From an uncultured Spartobacteria bacterium (GTDB lineage: Bacteria > Verrucomicrobiota > Verrucomicrobiia > Chthoniobacterales > Terrimicrobiaceae): 49,169 nucleotides of DNA. The notes below the pieces were generated by a model. It worked only from the letters and a program-made list of their open reading frames with translations, did no database searches and was not told the origin of the DNA. Position 1 is the stretch's first letter. The number at the start of each line of letters is the position of its first letter. A program made the position numbers and the translations under genes. The stretch lies in the NCBI GenBank assembly GCA_937888355.1, contig CALAPX010000129.1:1-49169 (forward strand), given 5' to 3'. Shown here piece by piece: positions 23,448-32,974 of the stretch.

Positions 23448-25891
23448 ATTGGCATGTCCTCGTTGAGATCGACCAGAATTTCACGGTCTTTTGCGCCGTC
23501 CTTCGGGCCGACGATCCCGCGGTTTTCGAGAATATCTATGACACGGGCGGCTCGTGTATAGCCTAATTTTAGCCGACGTTGAAGCATGGACGTGGAGGCT
23601 CGGTTTTCTTGACGGATAATCTCAATACATTTCTTGACCAATTCCTCATCCTCATCACTGACTTCTTCTTCGGGCGGTATTGTGCTAGTGAGCTTTTCGT
23701 GAATGCCTGAGTCAAAATTTGGTTCGGATTGGTTTGAAACAAATTCGACGATCCGGTGGATTTCCTCCTCAGTGACAAGAACACCTTGCGAGCGTGTATA
23801 TTTCGAGGTGCCTGGAGGGAGGTAGAGCATGTCGCCCTGGCCTAGAAGCTTCTCAGCGCCATTCTCGTCGAGAATCACGCGGCTATCGATTTTGGAAGCC
23901 ACCTGAAACGCAATGCGGCTTGGGATGTTCGCTTTGATGATGCCAGTGACCACATCGGCGCGCGGCGTCTGCGTAGCCACAATCATGTGGATTCCTGCCG
24001 CACGCGCCATCTGGGTGATCCGCGCAATCGCGCTCTCCACATCCGCTGGAGCGGTCTGCATGAGGTCGGCTAGTTCGTCGATGATCACGACAATAAAAGC
24101 CATGCGGTCAGGAATGATAAGGTCATCAGAGCGCGGCACGCGAACAGGAGGTGCAATAGGAGGCTCATCCTCTTCGCCGGTCGAATCGGTCAGTTCGGCA
24201 TCGATCGCCGATGGCTCTTCTTCGGGTTCCGAAGAGGCTTTTTGCTCAGCCTCCTCGTCTAGTTCCTTCTGCGATTTTGGAAGAGGGCGCTCATTGAAGG
24301 ATGAAATATTTTTCACCTTACACTTTGCAAAAATGCGATAGCGGCGCTCCATTTCATCAACCACCCAGCGCAAGGCCAGGAGGACTTTTTTAGGATCCGT
24401 TACAACGGGAGTGATGAGATGCGGAAGGGTATTGTAAATCTGCATTTCGACCACTTTTGGATCGATCATGATGAAGCGGAGTTGTTCGGGAGAATAGCGG
24501 AAGAGCAGACTGGCGATGATCGAGTTGATACATACACTTTTGCCGCTCCCTGTGGTGCCGGCGACCAGAAGATGCGGCATCTTGGCGAGGTCGCCAATGA
24601 TCGTGTTGCCATAAACATCCATGCCAAGGGCAAGGGGAAGCTGCGCGCTGGATTCGCGCCACACGTCCTTCTCGAACAATTCGCGCAAGGCGACTTTCAC
24701 TTTTTTAGAGTTCGCAATTTCGATGCCCACCGTGTCTTTGCCAGGAATCGGAGCGAGGATATTGATGCGCTCTGCACGAGTGGCGCGGGCAATGTCGCGC
24801 TCGAGAGCGACGATTTTGTCCACCCGCACACCCTTGTCGGGGTAGACTTCATAGCGGGTGATTGTTGGACCTTTGGTGATGGTGCCAGGTTTCGCGCTGA
24901 TGCCGAACTGCGCGAGGGTATCCAAAATAAGAGATTGAATATCGATCAACTCCTGACGGTCGAGGGGTTGGCGCTCTTCTTCATCATGAGGATCCAGCAG
25001 GTCAGTGCCGGGAAGAGTATAGTTTTCTAGGCGTAAATTGTAGAGGCCGGGAGGGAAGGCTTCCTTGGGCTCAGAATTCTGGCGAAGAGAGGAGAGTTTT
25101 GGCTTTAGATTGATTGAGGGGGCCGTGGCATCGATGATGTTTGGTTCGGAAATCTCTCCAGAATCAATTTCGGGCTCATCAAGGGCCACCTCTATGCCTT
25201 TCTTGCGCAGCTTGCGTTCAAGCTTGCCTGCGGTTTTTTCTAGGCTGCGGCGCTGTTCCTCAAGGCGGTTTCCCTCGTTCATGCGCTCCAGCTTCGATGC
25301 GTGTCTAGCAGCGCGCCATGCCTGGATCGACTTCCAGAGAGCGACAAGGTCTCGTAGAGGATGCGAGGAAACAGCAAACAGAAGGCTTACAATATAAAGG
25401 CCGAAGAGGAGTAAAAACGAGGCTGGGCCTAGCAGGGCATGGATGGCCTTCTCGCCAATCCAAAGCCCCAAAAACCCACCAGGGCCATCAATGCGGAGTT
25501 CGTATTTCCAATCTTGGAGGAAAACAGGTTGCAGTTGGAGGAGGCACGCCCCTAGGAGGACCATGAGGACTCCCCAACCCGCCTTGTCGCGCGGATCGAA
25601 TCCGGCCACGAACACTGCGGCAATCCCATAGCCGATGCAAGTGACCGAAACCAAGTAGGCAGCACCGCCAAAAAGAAAAAGCATGTAGCCGGCAAGAAGC
25701 GAACCAATCGGGCCGCCAAGGTTTGAGGGGATGCTGGTCGTGGTCGAAATCGAGCTGATCAATGGAGCCCAACCCGGAACGGATCGCGGGTCAAAGCTGG
25801 CCAGCGAAGCGAAAAGGTAGCTCCCGAACAGGAGAAGGCCCAACCCCGCAATAATCGTGGTTGTCCTAGTGCCAGATGAACGTTTCGCCAT
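23444..25891 (-). CDS. ftsK: DNA translocase FtsK/SpoIIIE
   Basis: The 815-residue protein has four membrane helices (about residues 10-190), a charged linker, and a motor with PGPTITRYEVYP-like alpha-domain segments, Walker A AGTTGSGKS (about 440-452) and Walker B VVIIDELADLM. A C-terminal winged-helix gamma domain (about 745-805) would read KOPS-type sequences and touch XerD. Between the KNISSFNERP segment and Walker B there is an acidic insertion of about 50 residues, rich in Glu, Asp, Ser and Pro, longer than in typical FtsK. It pumps DNA at the division septum during chromosome segregation. Confidence 0.96.
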   Translation of the reverse strand: MAKRSSGTRTTTIIAGLGLLLFGSYLFASLASFDPRSVPGWAPLISSISTTTSIPSNLGGPIGSLLAGYMLFLFGGAAYLVSVTCIGYGIAAVFVAGFDPRDKAGWGVLMVLLGACLLQLQPVFLQDWKYELRIDGPGGFLGLWIGEKAIHALLGPASFLLLFGLYIVSLLFAVSSHPLRDLVALWKSIQAWRAARHASKLERMNEGNRLEEQRRSLEKTAGKLERKLRKKGIEVALDEPEIDSGEISEPNIIDATAPSINLKPKLSSLRQNSEPKEAFPPGLYNLRLENYTLPGTDLLDPHDEEERQPLDRQELIDIQSLILDTLAQFGISAKPGTITKGPTITRYEVYPDKGVRVDKIVALERDIARATRAERINILAPIPGKDTVGIEIANSKKVKVALRELFEKDVWRESSAQLPLALGMDVYGNTIIGDLAKMPHLLVAGTTGSGKSVCINSIIASLLFRYSPEQLRFIMIDPKVVEMQIYNTLPHLITPVVTDPKKVLLALRWVVDEMERRYRIFAKCKVKNISSFNERPLPKSQKELDEEAEQKASSEPEEEPSAIDAELTDSTGEEDEPPIAPPVRVPRSDDLIIPDRMAFIVVIIDELADLMQTAPADVESAIARITQMARAAGIHMIVATQTPRADVVTGIIKANIPSRIAFQVASKIDSRVILDENGAEKLLGQGDMLYLPPGTSKYTRSQGVLVTEEEIHRIVEFVSNQSEPNFDSGIHEKLTSTIPPEEEVSDEDEELVKKCIEIIRQENRASTSMLQRRLKLGYTRAARVIDILENRGIVGPKDGAKDREILVDLNEDMPI

Positions 25892-25953
25892 GGAAAAGTC
25901 TTAGACCATGACGGAGATGGTTACGCTAATCAAGAGTTCAAGCGGCTTGGCGG

Positions 25954-27600
25954 TCAGGCCATACGAGCCAGTTGAGAAGTGAGGTAGGGGAGGAGCTGTT
26001 TTTTGCGTGAGACGATGCCGTCCAGGCGCCAAGAGTGAAGTCCGGCCTCAGGAAAATCGATCAGGCGGGTAAAGCTCTCCGATCCGCGTGCCAGCAGGAT
26101 CGAATTTTGCGTATTAACATCGGTGACAAGCAGGGTGGAAAAGAAATAGCCGTGGGCCTTGCGATATTTTTCGAGTTCAGCGATGAGCTTGTCTTGCTTC
26201 GATGCGAACTGCGCAAAGCTGATTTCCTCGATCTGTGACACACTGAATGTCACTCCATGGTCGGTGTATTCCTTGCAGTCCGTTGTAACGACTTCATTCA
26301 TTGACAGGCTGGTGAGGGGCGAGCCAACCGAGAAAATTTCGGAAGCAAGATCTCGGGGCTTGATGCCGCATGCTTTGGACAATTCAGTCATGATCTCGCG
26401 GTCGATTTGAGTTGTCGTAGGCGAGGTGAGGTTGAGCGTGTCGGAGATGAGTCCGCACATGAGGAGTCCGGCGATGTGTTTTGGAATAGGAATCCGGGCC
26501 TGTCGAAAGATGTCGGCCACGATCGTGCTTGTGGATCCCACCGGCCTGTTCATGAAAAGAATGGGCTGTTGAGTGGGGGCGACAGCAATGCGGTGGTGGT
26601 CAAGAATCTCAAGGATCGGGACCTCCTCTGCGCCCGCCACAGCCTGCTGAAGCTCGTTGTGGTCAACGAGAATGAGTTGGCGTGGCACAGGCTTAAGCAG
26701 GTCGCTTTTGGAAATGATGCCTTGCAGGCGGTTCTGCGGGCCTATCACCGGAAAAGCGACTTGTGAGGCCATAGCTAAATCGATGCGTGCTTGGCGAAGC
26801 GTTGTCTCGGGATTGAGCCCAGTGAACTCAGGCGAAAGCATCTGCCCGGCGGTCACGGCCGCTCGCGCAAGCAAGACCGTTGTCGCTGTGTCGTGGGGCG
26901 ACTGGATCATTGTAGTGCCGTGCTTTTGCGCTAGATCGAGGATATGGTCGGGCGGGTGAAAATTATTGGTGACAACGATCGCTGGAACGCCGGCCTTGAT
27001 GGAGAGTTCATGGATGTTCCACCGGTCGCCGACGATCAGTACACTGGAAGGGATATCAAGTTGTTCGAGGCGCTTTTTGAATGATTCTGTGAGCATCGCC
27101 GCGACAACCAGCGTGCGGGGAAAAACAGTGGTATCCTCTGAGCCAGTAACGAGCATTCCCCGGATGGCATCGCGAATGTGGGTGATTGAGGCCTCTACGA
27201 CACGTGTCGAAGAGAGGTTTTCAAGAGGCGGGAAGAGATATTTGCCCAGCTTGAATGCCGAAAGCAGTCCAATGCACGAGCGGTTATCATTGACCACCGG
27301 AAGGCCCCGGAAACGATCTTCTCCGAAGCGTGTCATCGCCTGATAAATCGGGGCCTCGTTGTGGATACATACCACATTGCGCTCCATAACATCCTCGATC
27401 CGCGGAAATACATCGGCAACAAACATCGGGGCCTCAACGCCGAATTTACCCAAGGCAAAATCAATCCGCTGGTTTGTGTTTCCGCAGCGGGCGGGAAAGA
27501 CATTTCCGACCCCGCTAGCGCGCTTAAATTCAGCATAACCAATCGCGGAAACGATCGCATCCATGTCCGGGTTGCGGTGACCGATAACAAGGGTTTTCAT
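25954..27600 (-). CDS. Manganese-dependent inorganic pyrophosphatase with CBS and DRTGG domains
   Basis: The 548-residue protein is a family II (DHH) pyrophosphatase. The N-terminal GHRNPDMDAI and the later VDHNE and DHH motifs supply metal ligands, and a DHHA2 domain closes the C-terminus. Between the halves of the DHH domain sit CBS domain 1 (about 65-120), a DRTGG domain (about 130-240) and CBS domain 2 (about 245-300). CBS-containing pyrophosphatases are typically controlled by adenine nucleotides. The ATG at 27600 puts GHRNPD at its usual place; a longer upstream frame would run into mlaA and carries low-complexity sequence. It hydrolyses pyrophosphate in the cytoplasm. Confidence 0.92.
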   Translation of the reverse strand: MKTLVIGHRNPDMDAIVSAIGYAEFKRASGVGNVFPARCGNTNQRIDFALGKFGVEAPMFVADVFPRIEDVMERNVVCIHNEAPIYQAMTRFGEDRFRGLPVVNDNRSCIGLLSAFKLGKYLFPPLENLSSTRVVEASITHIRDAIRGMLVTGSEDTTVFPRTLVVAAMLTESFKKRLEQLDIPSSVLIVGDRWNIHELSIKAGVPAIVVTNNFHPPDHILDLAQKHGTTMIQSPHDTATTVLLARAAVTAGQMLSPEFTGLNPETTLRQARIDLAMASQVAFPVIGPQNRLQGIISKSDLLKPVPRQLILVDHNELQQAVAGAEEVPILEILDHHRIAVAPTQQPILFMNRPVGSTSTIVADIFRQARIPIPKHIAGLLMCGLISDTLNLTSPTTTQIDREIMTELSKACGIKPRDLASEIFSVGSPLTSLSMNEVVTTDCKEYTDHGVTFSVSQIEEISFAQFASKQDKLIAELEKYRKAHGYFFSTLLVTDVNTQNSILLARGSESFTRLIDFPEAGLHSWRLDGIVSRKKQLLPYLTSQLARMA

Positions 27601-27679
27601 TGAAGCAAGGAGGCGAGCATGCGGATGCGAAGGGTAAACGGGCGCGGTGGGGCGAGGAAAGCGGGAACTCGACGCCGAA

Positions 27680-28636
27680 TCACTTTTTCTCAGCGGCCTT
27701 GTCGCGGCTTTGGATGTAGGCGTCGCGGAGAGATAGGTAGGGATCAATGGCGTCGCGAGTGGTTGCATCGTAAATTTGAAGTCTCATCTCCATGTTGCGG
27801 GTGGTGTTTGGTGTTGTGATGGCAAGTGAGGCCGCCTCGCCGATCCCTCCAAAAGGAACCCAAGTCACAGGATTCAACGCGATATCACCTGCCAGCCCCA
27901 CAGCGTCCCTCACGCTTCTTGGGCCAATCACAGGCAATACAAGATATGGACCATGGCCAATACCCCATTTGGCAAAGGTCTGACCTGTATCGGTGGATGG
28001 CACATTTGACAACGAGGGGATGTGGTCGGAAAGCCGGAAAATACCGCCTAATCCCCCCACGGAGTTCACCACAAATTTACGCGTTTCCATATCGGCATTC
28101 TTGAAATCAAGCTGCAGGACGCGATTCGTAAAGCGAATTGGATATTCCACGTTATCGTAGACGTTTCTCACCGCAGTCCGCAAGGGTTTGGGAATGATTG
28201 TCGTGTAAACCCTTGTAGCAGGCTTGAGGATATAACTGTAAAGCTGGTGGTTAACCCAAAATAGGCCTCGGTTCACCGGTTGGATGGGATCAAACACATG
28301 GATAGCATCGCCATATTCATCGATGTCATCATATTCGTCGGATTCAGTAGAGGGAGTGGATGAAATTGGCTTTACTGGGCCTTTTCGAATCGTGATTTCT
28401 GCGGGTTTGGCTTTTGGTGTTGGCGTGGGCTTAGGCGCAACAACAACCCTAGCAATTGAATGCGGTTTCGATCCAAGCGCGCTGGATAAATAAAGGGTCT
28501 CGGTAGAGTTTTTTGGGAGTCGTTTGGGGCATTTTCCGTCTGCAAGGACAATAAGATCTTGGCCAAAGGCGGGTAACCCGATGGAGGGAACCAGGAAAAC
28601 GATAGTAACAAATAGACGGACGAGAAAAAAAATCAT
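27680..28636 (-). CDS. mlaA: MlaA (VacJ)-type outer-membrane phospholipid protein
   Basis: The 318-residue protein contains the MlaA core (about residues 90-310): VFDPIQPVNRGLFWVNHQLYSYILKPATRVY, the LGGIFRLSDHIPS stretch and FAKWGIGHGPYLVLPVIGPRSVRDAVG. MlaA removes misplaced phospholipids from the outer leaflet. Its signal peptide ends in LPAFGQD with no lipobox cysteine, unlike the E. coli lipoprotein. A Pro/Lys/Ser-rich spacer of about 40 residues follows. It lies 46 bases after mlaC, so all envelope parts of the system are together. Confidence 0.93.
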   Translation of the reverse strand: MIFFLVRLFVTIVFLVPSIGLPAFGQDLIVLADGKCPKRLPKNSTETLYLSSALGSKPHSIARVVVAPKPTPTPKAKPAEITIRKGPVKPISSTPSTESDEYDDIDEYGDAIHVFDPIQPVNRGLFWVNHQLYSYILKPATRVYTTIIPKPLRTAVRNVYDNVEYPIRFTNRVLQLDFKNADMETRKFVVNSVGGLGGIFRLSDHIPSLSNVPSTDTGQTFAKWGIGHGPYLVLPVIGPRSVRDAVGLAGDIALNPVTWVPFGGIGEAASLAITTPNTTRNMEMRLQIYDATTRDAIDPYLSLRDAYIQSRDKAAEKK

Positions 28637-28682
28637 GGGAAATACCCTTTGATCATGAAATGACAGCGTTTCAATGGGGTTG

Positions 28683-29261
28683 TCACCGGGTGGACTTTTC
28701 TAGGGAACCAATAACGCCCTCGGCTCCGCCCGCCTTAAAGCGGGCATCGAATTGCGAGCGATAATTTGCAACCATGCTAACACCCTCAATCACAATGTCA
28801 GTAATGAGCCACCCTTTTGCGCCCAGCAATTCAAGCCGATATAGAACATCGTAATTGCTTCCTTTATAAATTGTTACTGTATCAACCTCAACTCTGCTTG
28901 GGGCTGGTGACTGGGCGGATTTGAAGTCCACGGAAGGCAGTTCTCCTGGAGTAAATTTCCCCGAGTAGGATCGGATGACAAGCGTTGTAAACAATCGGAT
29001 GGCCTGGACTTGTTGATCATTCGTGAATTGTCTCCACCCGGGCCCCACTGCCCGTCGGGTCATGGCATCGAAGTTGATCGATTTTTCCAGAAGCGGCTTC
29101 AGTTGATTGGCGAGCGAAGCGCCATCAGGAGCGTTTTTTGCAACGGTGACGACTTGACTGACTGCATTTTTCAAAAACGATTCTGCCTCGGCGGTGGAGG
29201 AGGCGATGACGGGGTGGAGGCCAAGCATTAGGAGGGCCAGCAGAAAGGGGCGTGTAATCAT
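28683..29261 (-). CDS. mlaC: MlaC periplasmic phospholipid carrier
   Basis: The 192-residue protein has a signal peptide (cleavage near VIASS) and the MlaC/Ttg2D fold. NFDAMTRRAVGPGWRQFTNDQQ, LFTTLVIRSYSGKF and the C-terminal GAKGWLITDIVIEGVSMVANYRSQF are the standard segments. It ferries phospholipid between MlaA and the MlaFED complex. It overlaps mlaD by 4 bases. Confidence 0.93.
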   Translation of the reverse strand: MITRPFLLALLMLGLHPVIASSTAEAESFLKNAVSQVVTVAKNAPDGASLANQLKPLLEKSINFDAMTRRAVGPGWRQFTNDQQVQAIRLFTTLVIRSYSGKFTPGELPSVDFKSAQSPAPSRVEVDTVTIYKGSNYDVLYRLELLGAKGWLITDIVIEGVSMVANYRSQFDARFKAGGAEGVIGSLEKSTR

Positions 29262-29752
29262 GGGGTTTCGATTTCTTGTGGTGAATCAGAGGGCTCTGAA
29301 TCCTCGGAGACAGAGCCAAAAGCCATTTTGCCAATTAGGGACTCAAGATCCACTGCAGATTCTGTCAGAAGAATCCGCGCGCCAGGCTCAAGATAGGTTT
29401 CATCGGCCCCTGGCGAAAGGGTGACATGTTTGTCTCCAATAAGTCCGGAGGATTTGATCGATGCCATGGAATCCGTAGGAAGGCGGAGTGTGGTGGGGAC
29501 TCGAAGAGAGACGATGGCGCAGTAGTCATCAGGGTCCATGCGTAGGCCCACAACGCGCCCTACAGTGACTCCCGAAACAAGCACGCTGCTGCCTGAGTGA
29601 AGGCCGCCGGCATTGGCAAAACGGGCCTCTATGATGCAGGTATCTCCATCTGTAATCGAGCCAGAGCCGGCGCGGATCGATAGGTGGATAACAGCAGCCA
29701 AGCCTAAGAGCACAAAGATGCCAGCCAGGAATTCCAAGGGATGTTTTTTCAT
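29258..29752 (-). CDS. mlaD: MlaD, MCE-domain substrate-binding subunit
   Basis: The 164-residue protein has one N-terminal membrane helix (about residues 8-28) and one MCE domain (about 38-120) with ARFANAGGLHSGSSVLVSGVTVGRV and the pore-forming tail. MlaD forms a hexamer between MlaE and the periplasm. The C-terminal part after residue 130 is acidic and probably flexible. It overlaps mlaF and mlaC by 4 bases each. Confidence 0.93.
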   Translation of the reverse strand: MKKHPLEFLAGIFVLLGLAAVIHLSIRAGSGSITDGDTCIIEARFANAGGLHSGSSVLVSGVTVGRVVGLRMDPDDYCAIVSLRVPTTLRLPTDSMASIKSSGLIGDKHVTLSPGADETYLEPGARILLTESAVDLESLIGKMAFGSVSEDSEPSDSPQEIETP

Positions 29753-30543
29753 GATGGAAGGGGTTCGGGGGAGCGGATGGATAAAATAGTCGAGCGAAGG
29801 GCGGCTTCGCTATCGCGAAACATGGAGACTACAGGGTGGGAAGAGGAGGTGAAATCGGCCGGGGTGCCTTCAAATCGGATCTGCCCATTTTCCAGAAGGG
29901 CTACGCGGTCGCTTGCCACTATTGCCTCTGGCACATCGTGTGTAACGATAAGCGCCGTGAACCTGGCAAGGCGTTGGTATTTGGCGATCATGGCAAAAAC
30001 GGCATTTCTCCGGAGAGGGTCAAGTCCAGCGGTAGGTTCATCGAAAAGGACCAGCTCAGGTTGTGTAACGATGGCTCTGGCCAAGGCAAGACGCTTTTGC
30101 ATGCCGCCGGAAAGCTCGCCGGGGTGGTGGTGACGGAAGTCTTCCATTTCGAGTTGCCGCAAAGAGTCGAGGCTGCGTGCGCGTATCTCATCCTTGTCAA
30201 GTTGAGTAGTCTGTTCAAGGGGAAGGGACACATTTTCAAGAGCTGTGAGAGAATCAAAGAGAGCATTGCCTTGAAAAAGGACAGCGCTTCGTTTGCGAAA
30301 ATCCCGTCTGGAAAAGTCATTTTCTCCAAGTGCGCTGCCGTCGAACATAATCACGCCGGCATCTGGGGTTATGATTCCAGCCAAGCATTTGAGAAGCACG
30401 GATTTTCCTGCTCCACTTGGTCCAAGGACGGTGAAGATCATTCCGCGCGGAACTGCTAGTTCAATCCCGGTGAGGACCTCGCGCCCACCAAAGTTTTTTT
30501 TCAGGCCACTTATGGTCAAAATGTCGGAAGGCTCGGTGTGCAT
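29749..30543 (-). CDS. mlaF: MlaF ATP-binding subunit
   Basis: The 264-residue ABC ATPase has Walker A GPSGAGKS, the signature LSGGMQKR, Walker B LVLFDEPTAGLDP and a switch His in VTHDV. The AGLDP form and the GGMQKR signature are typical of MlaF. The frame stays open upstream to 30735, but that extension overlaps mlaE and lacks family similarity. The ATG at 30543 lies 2 bases after the mlaE stop and fits the family start. Confidence 0.95.
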   Translation of the reverse strand: MHTEPSDILTISGLKKNFGGREVLTGIELAVPRGMIFTVLGPSGAGKSVLLKCLAGIITPDAGVIMFDGSALGENDFSRRDFRKRSAVLFQGNALFDSLTALENVSLPLEQTTQLDKDEIRARSLDSLRQLEMEDFRHHHPGELSGGMQKRLALARAIVTQPELVLFDEPTAGLDPLRRNAVFAMIAKYQRLARFTALIVTHDVPEAIVASDRVALLENGQIRFEGTPADFTSSSHPVVSMFRDSEAALRSTILSIRSPEPLPS

Positions 30544-30545
30544 GC

Positions 30546-31322
30546 TCAGACAAAAAATGAGCTGATAATGTAATCGCTCATAAGCACCATAATGCTCGAA
30601 AGCACCACGGCGCGGGTGGTGGCGGCACTGACGGCGCGCGCTCCGGAGGTCGCGTGATTCAGCCCAGCGTGAAAGCCTTGGTAGGAGCAAATAGAAGTAG
30701 CCAGGAGGCCAAAGATAGACGCTTTTGAAAAACACTCGATCAGATCGTGGAACTCAATGGCTCGGTCTACCGCGGACCAGTAAACCCCAGAATCTACGCC
30801 CAGAAGCATGGATCCCGATACGCTTCCGCCCCAGAGGCCGACGACAACAAACAAAGCGGCTTGTGCGGGGTAGACGAGTAACGAAGCGAGAAGTCGCGGT
30901 GCGACCAAGTAGCCAATACTGTCGATGCCCATCGTCTCGAGAGCCGCAATTTGTTCGGTGTTTCGTTGGATGCCAAGCTCCGCCGCGAGAGCCGAACCAG
31001 CCTGGCCAACCAGCATCAATGAGGCAAGCACAGGGGCCATCTCTCTCACGAGGCTAAGCGACACCATCGTTCCTAATAGCCCCTCGGAGCCGAAGCGGCT
31101 CAGCACATGGTATCCTTGGAGTCCCAGCACCAGGCCCGTAAAAACTCCAACGACCATAACTACCGGAAGGCATACGGCTCCCTGCTCGTGCACAGCTCTC
31201 ACAAAGCGCTGCCACAACTTGCGGGAACGCGGAAGAGATAAAAACGACTTTCCACAAAAAAGAGAAAAGTCGCCAAGGCCACCGATAACATCCAGAGAAA
31301 TACGGCCGATAGGGCGGATCAT
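30546..31322 (-). CDS. mlaE: MlaE permease subunit
   Basis: The 258-residue permease has five or six membrane helices, with the family segments VFTGLVLGLQGYHVL, LVREMAPVLASLMLVGQAGSALAAELG and the ALETMGIDSIGYLVAPR loop. It forms the membrane core of the Mla transporter with MlaF and MlaD. The start at 31322 (MIRPIGRISL) is chosen because MlaE proteins begin near this point; an ATG at 31376 would add 18 residues. No MlaB (STAS) gene is in the operon. Confidence 0.92.
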   Translation of the reverse strand: MIRPIGRISLDVIGGLGDFSLFCGKSFLSLPRSRKLWQRFVRAVHEQGAVCLPVVMVVGVFTGLVLGLQGYHVLSRFGSEGLLGTMVSLSLVREMAPVLASLMLVGQAGSALAAELGIQRNTEQIAALETMGIDSIGYLVAPRLLASLLVYPAQAALFVVVGLWGGSVSGSMLLGVDSGVYWSAVDRAIEFHDLIECFSKASIFGLLATSICSYQGFHAGLNHATSGARAVSAATTRAVVLSSIMVLMSDYIISSFFV

Positions 31323-31484
31323 TTCCAACTTTAGACTGAGGAATAATGAAATGGCAACTCTCTGCACATGGGACAAAAGGCCTTGCCATTACTTGGCGGG
31401 TATGAATTCTGACCGGCCCGAAGCGCCTAAAAGTGTGGTGATTTGCAAGAAGACCCAGACACAAGATTGCCACGGACATTTATC

Positions 31485-32963
31485 ATGATCAAAAATTTTT
31501 CCAAAGAATGGTTTTCAAATGTACCCAAGGATTTGCTGGCGGGACTGGTTGTGGCGTTGGCGTTGATCCCGGAGGCGATTGCTTTTTCGATCATTGCGGG
31601 CGTTGATCCCAAGGTTGGTCTCTACGCCTCGTTTTGCATCGCGGTGGTTACGGCGTTTGCAGGTGGGCGGCCAGGGATGATCTCGGCGGCTACCGGGGCG
31701 ATGGCATTGTTGATGTTTACACTCGTTAAGGAACACGGCCTCCAATATCTTCTCGCAGCGACATTGCTGACCGGTTTTTTTCAGATCCTCTGCGGATTGC
31801 TGCGACTTGGAGAGGGCTTGAAATTTGTGTCGCGGTCGGTGCTGACCGGATTTGTGAATGCGCTGGCGATCCTTATATTCATGGCTCAGTTGCCGGAGTT
31901 CAAAGGGGCAGGTTGGCAGATGGGAGCGATGGTCGCTGGGGGTCTATGCATTATCTACATCCTGCCGCGATTCACAAAAGCGGTGCCGTCGCCCCTTGTC
32001 TGTATCGTGGTGCTTACGCTCATCGCTGTTTTTACCGGCATAGAACTAAGGACAGTTGGAGACATGGGACAACTTCCCTCGACGCTGCCGGTCTTTCTCC
32101 TGCCTGATGTGCCGTTGAATTGGGAAACGCTCCTGATAATTCTCCCTTATGCAATTCCGCTCACTGTGGTCGGCCTGCTGGAATCTCTGATGACCGCATC
32201 GATCGTCGATGACCTTACAGATACCGATAGTGATAAAAATCGTGAATGCGTGGGTCAGGGCGCGGCGAATCTTGTGGCTGGCTGCTTCGGGGGCATGGCA
32301 GGCTGCGCCATGATCGGGCAGACCGTCATCAACGTAAAATCCGGAGGGCGTGGGCGATTGTCGTGCTTTTCCGCAGGGGTCATTCTTTTGATTCTCATCG
32401 TTCTCTTAGGCAGCTGGGTCAAAATCATCCCCATGGCGGCATTGGTCGCGGTGATGATCATGGTATCGATCGGAACATTCAGTTGGGAATCCATTAAAAA
32501 TCTTCGCTCACACCCCAAAACCTCGAGCTTGGTTATGATCACGACCGTCCTGGTGGTAGTCCTGACACACAACCTTGCAATCGGGGTGATGATCGGCGTG
32601 CTTATGAGTGCGGTATCTTTTGCCCGTAAGGCGGCACGGTTGGTGCGGGTGGGCACGGAATTGTCGGAGGATGGTGAATCGCGCACTTACTTTGTTGAAG
32701 GCAATCTCTTCTTTGTATCTGCCGGACAGTTTGCCCGCTCTTTTAATTACCGCGAAGCCGTGGCTTCCGTGACGATTGATGTCACGCAAGCGCACTTTTG
32801 GGATATCACCTCCGTTGCCGCGCTTGACAAAGTGGTGTTAAAATTCCGTCGCGACGGCGCGCAGGTCGATGTGATCGGGCTCAATGCAGCCAGTGCCACT
32901 CTCATCGATCAGGTGGCTGTCCATGACAAGACGCACACAACCGAAAAACAGCCACTTCACTGA
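31485..32963 (+). CDS. SulP-family anion transporter with STAS domain
   Basis: The 492-residue protein has the SulP signature near the N-terminus ([37 protein letters not shown]), about 12 membrane helices and a C-terminal STAS domain (about residues 390-480, with [26 protein letters not shown]). SulP proteins move sulfate, bicarbonate or related anions; the substrate cannot be read here. It ends 11 bases before a universal stress protein, so the two probably share a transcript. The start at 31485 is preferred over one 42 bases upstream. Confidence 0.92.
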   Translation: MIKNFSKEWFSNVPKDLLAGLVVALALIPEAIAFSIIAGVDPKVGLYASFCIAVVTAFAGGRPGMISAATGAMALLMFTLVKEHGLQYLLAATLLTGFFQILCGLLRLGEGLKFVSRSVLTGFVNALAILIFMAQLPEFKGAGWQMGAMVAGGLCIIYILPRFTKAVPSPLVCIVVLTLIAVFTGIELRTVGDMGQLPSTLPVFLLPDVPLNWETLLIILPYAIPLTVVGLLESLMTASIVDDLTDTDSDKNRECVGQGAANLVAGCFGGMAGCAMIGQTVINVKSGGRGRLSCFSAGVILLILIVLLGSWVKIIPMAALVAVMIMVSIGTFSWESIKNLRSHPKTSSLVMITTVLVVVLTHNLAIGVMIGVLMSAVSFARKAARLVRVGTELSEDGESRTYFVEGNLFFVSAGQFARSFNYREAVASVTIDVTQAHFWDITSVAALDKVVLKFRRDGAQVDVIGLNAASATLIDQVAVHDKTHTTEKQPLH

Positions 32964-32974
32964 AATCACCAGAT

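Noticed and set aside
27601-27768. Longer N-terminus for the pyrophosphatase
   Set aside because: The extra 56 residues are Ser/Pro/Thr-rich, overlap mlaA and precede the family start GHRNPD.
30544-30735. Longer N-terminus for MlaF
   Set aside because: It is antiparallel to nothing useful, overlaps mlaE and lacks ABC similarity; the ATG at 30543 fits.
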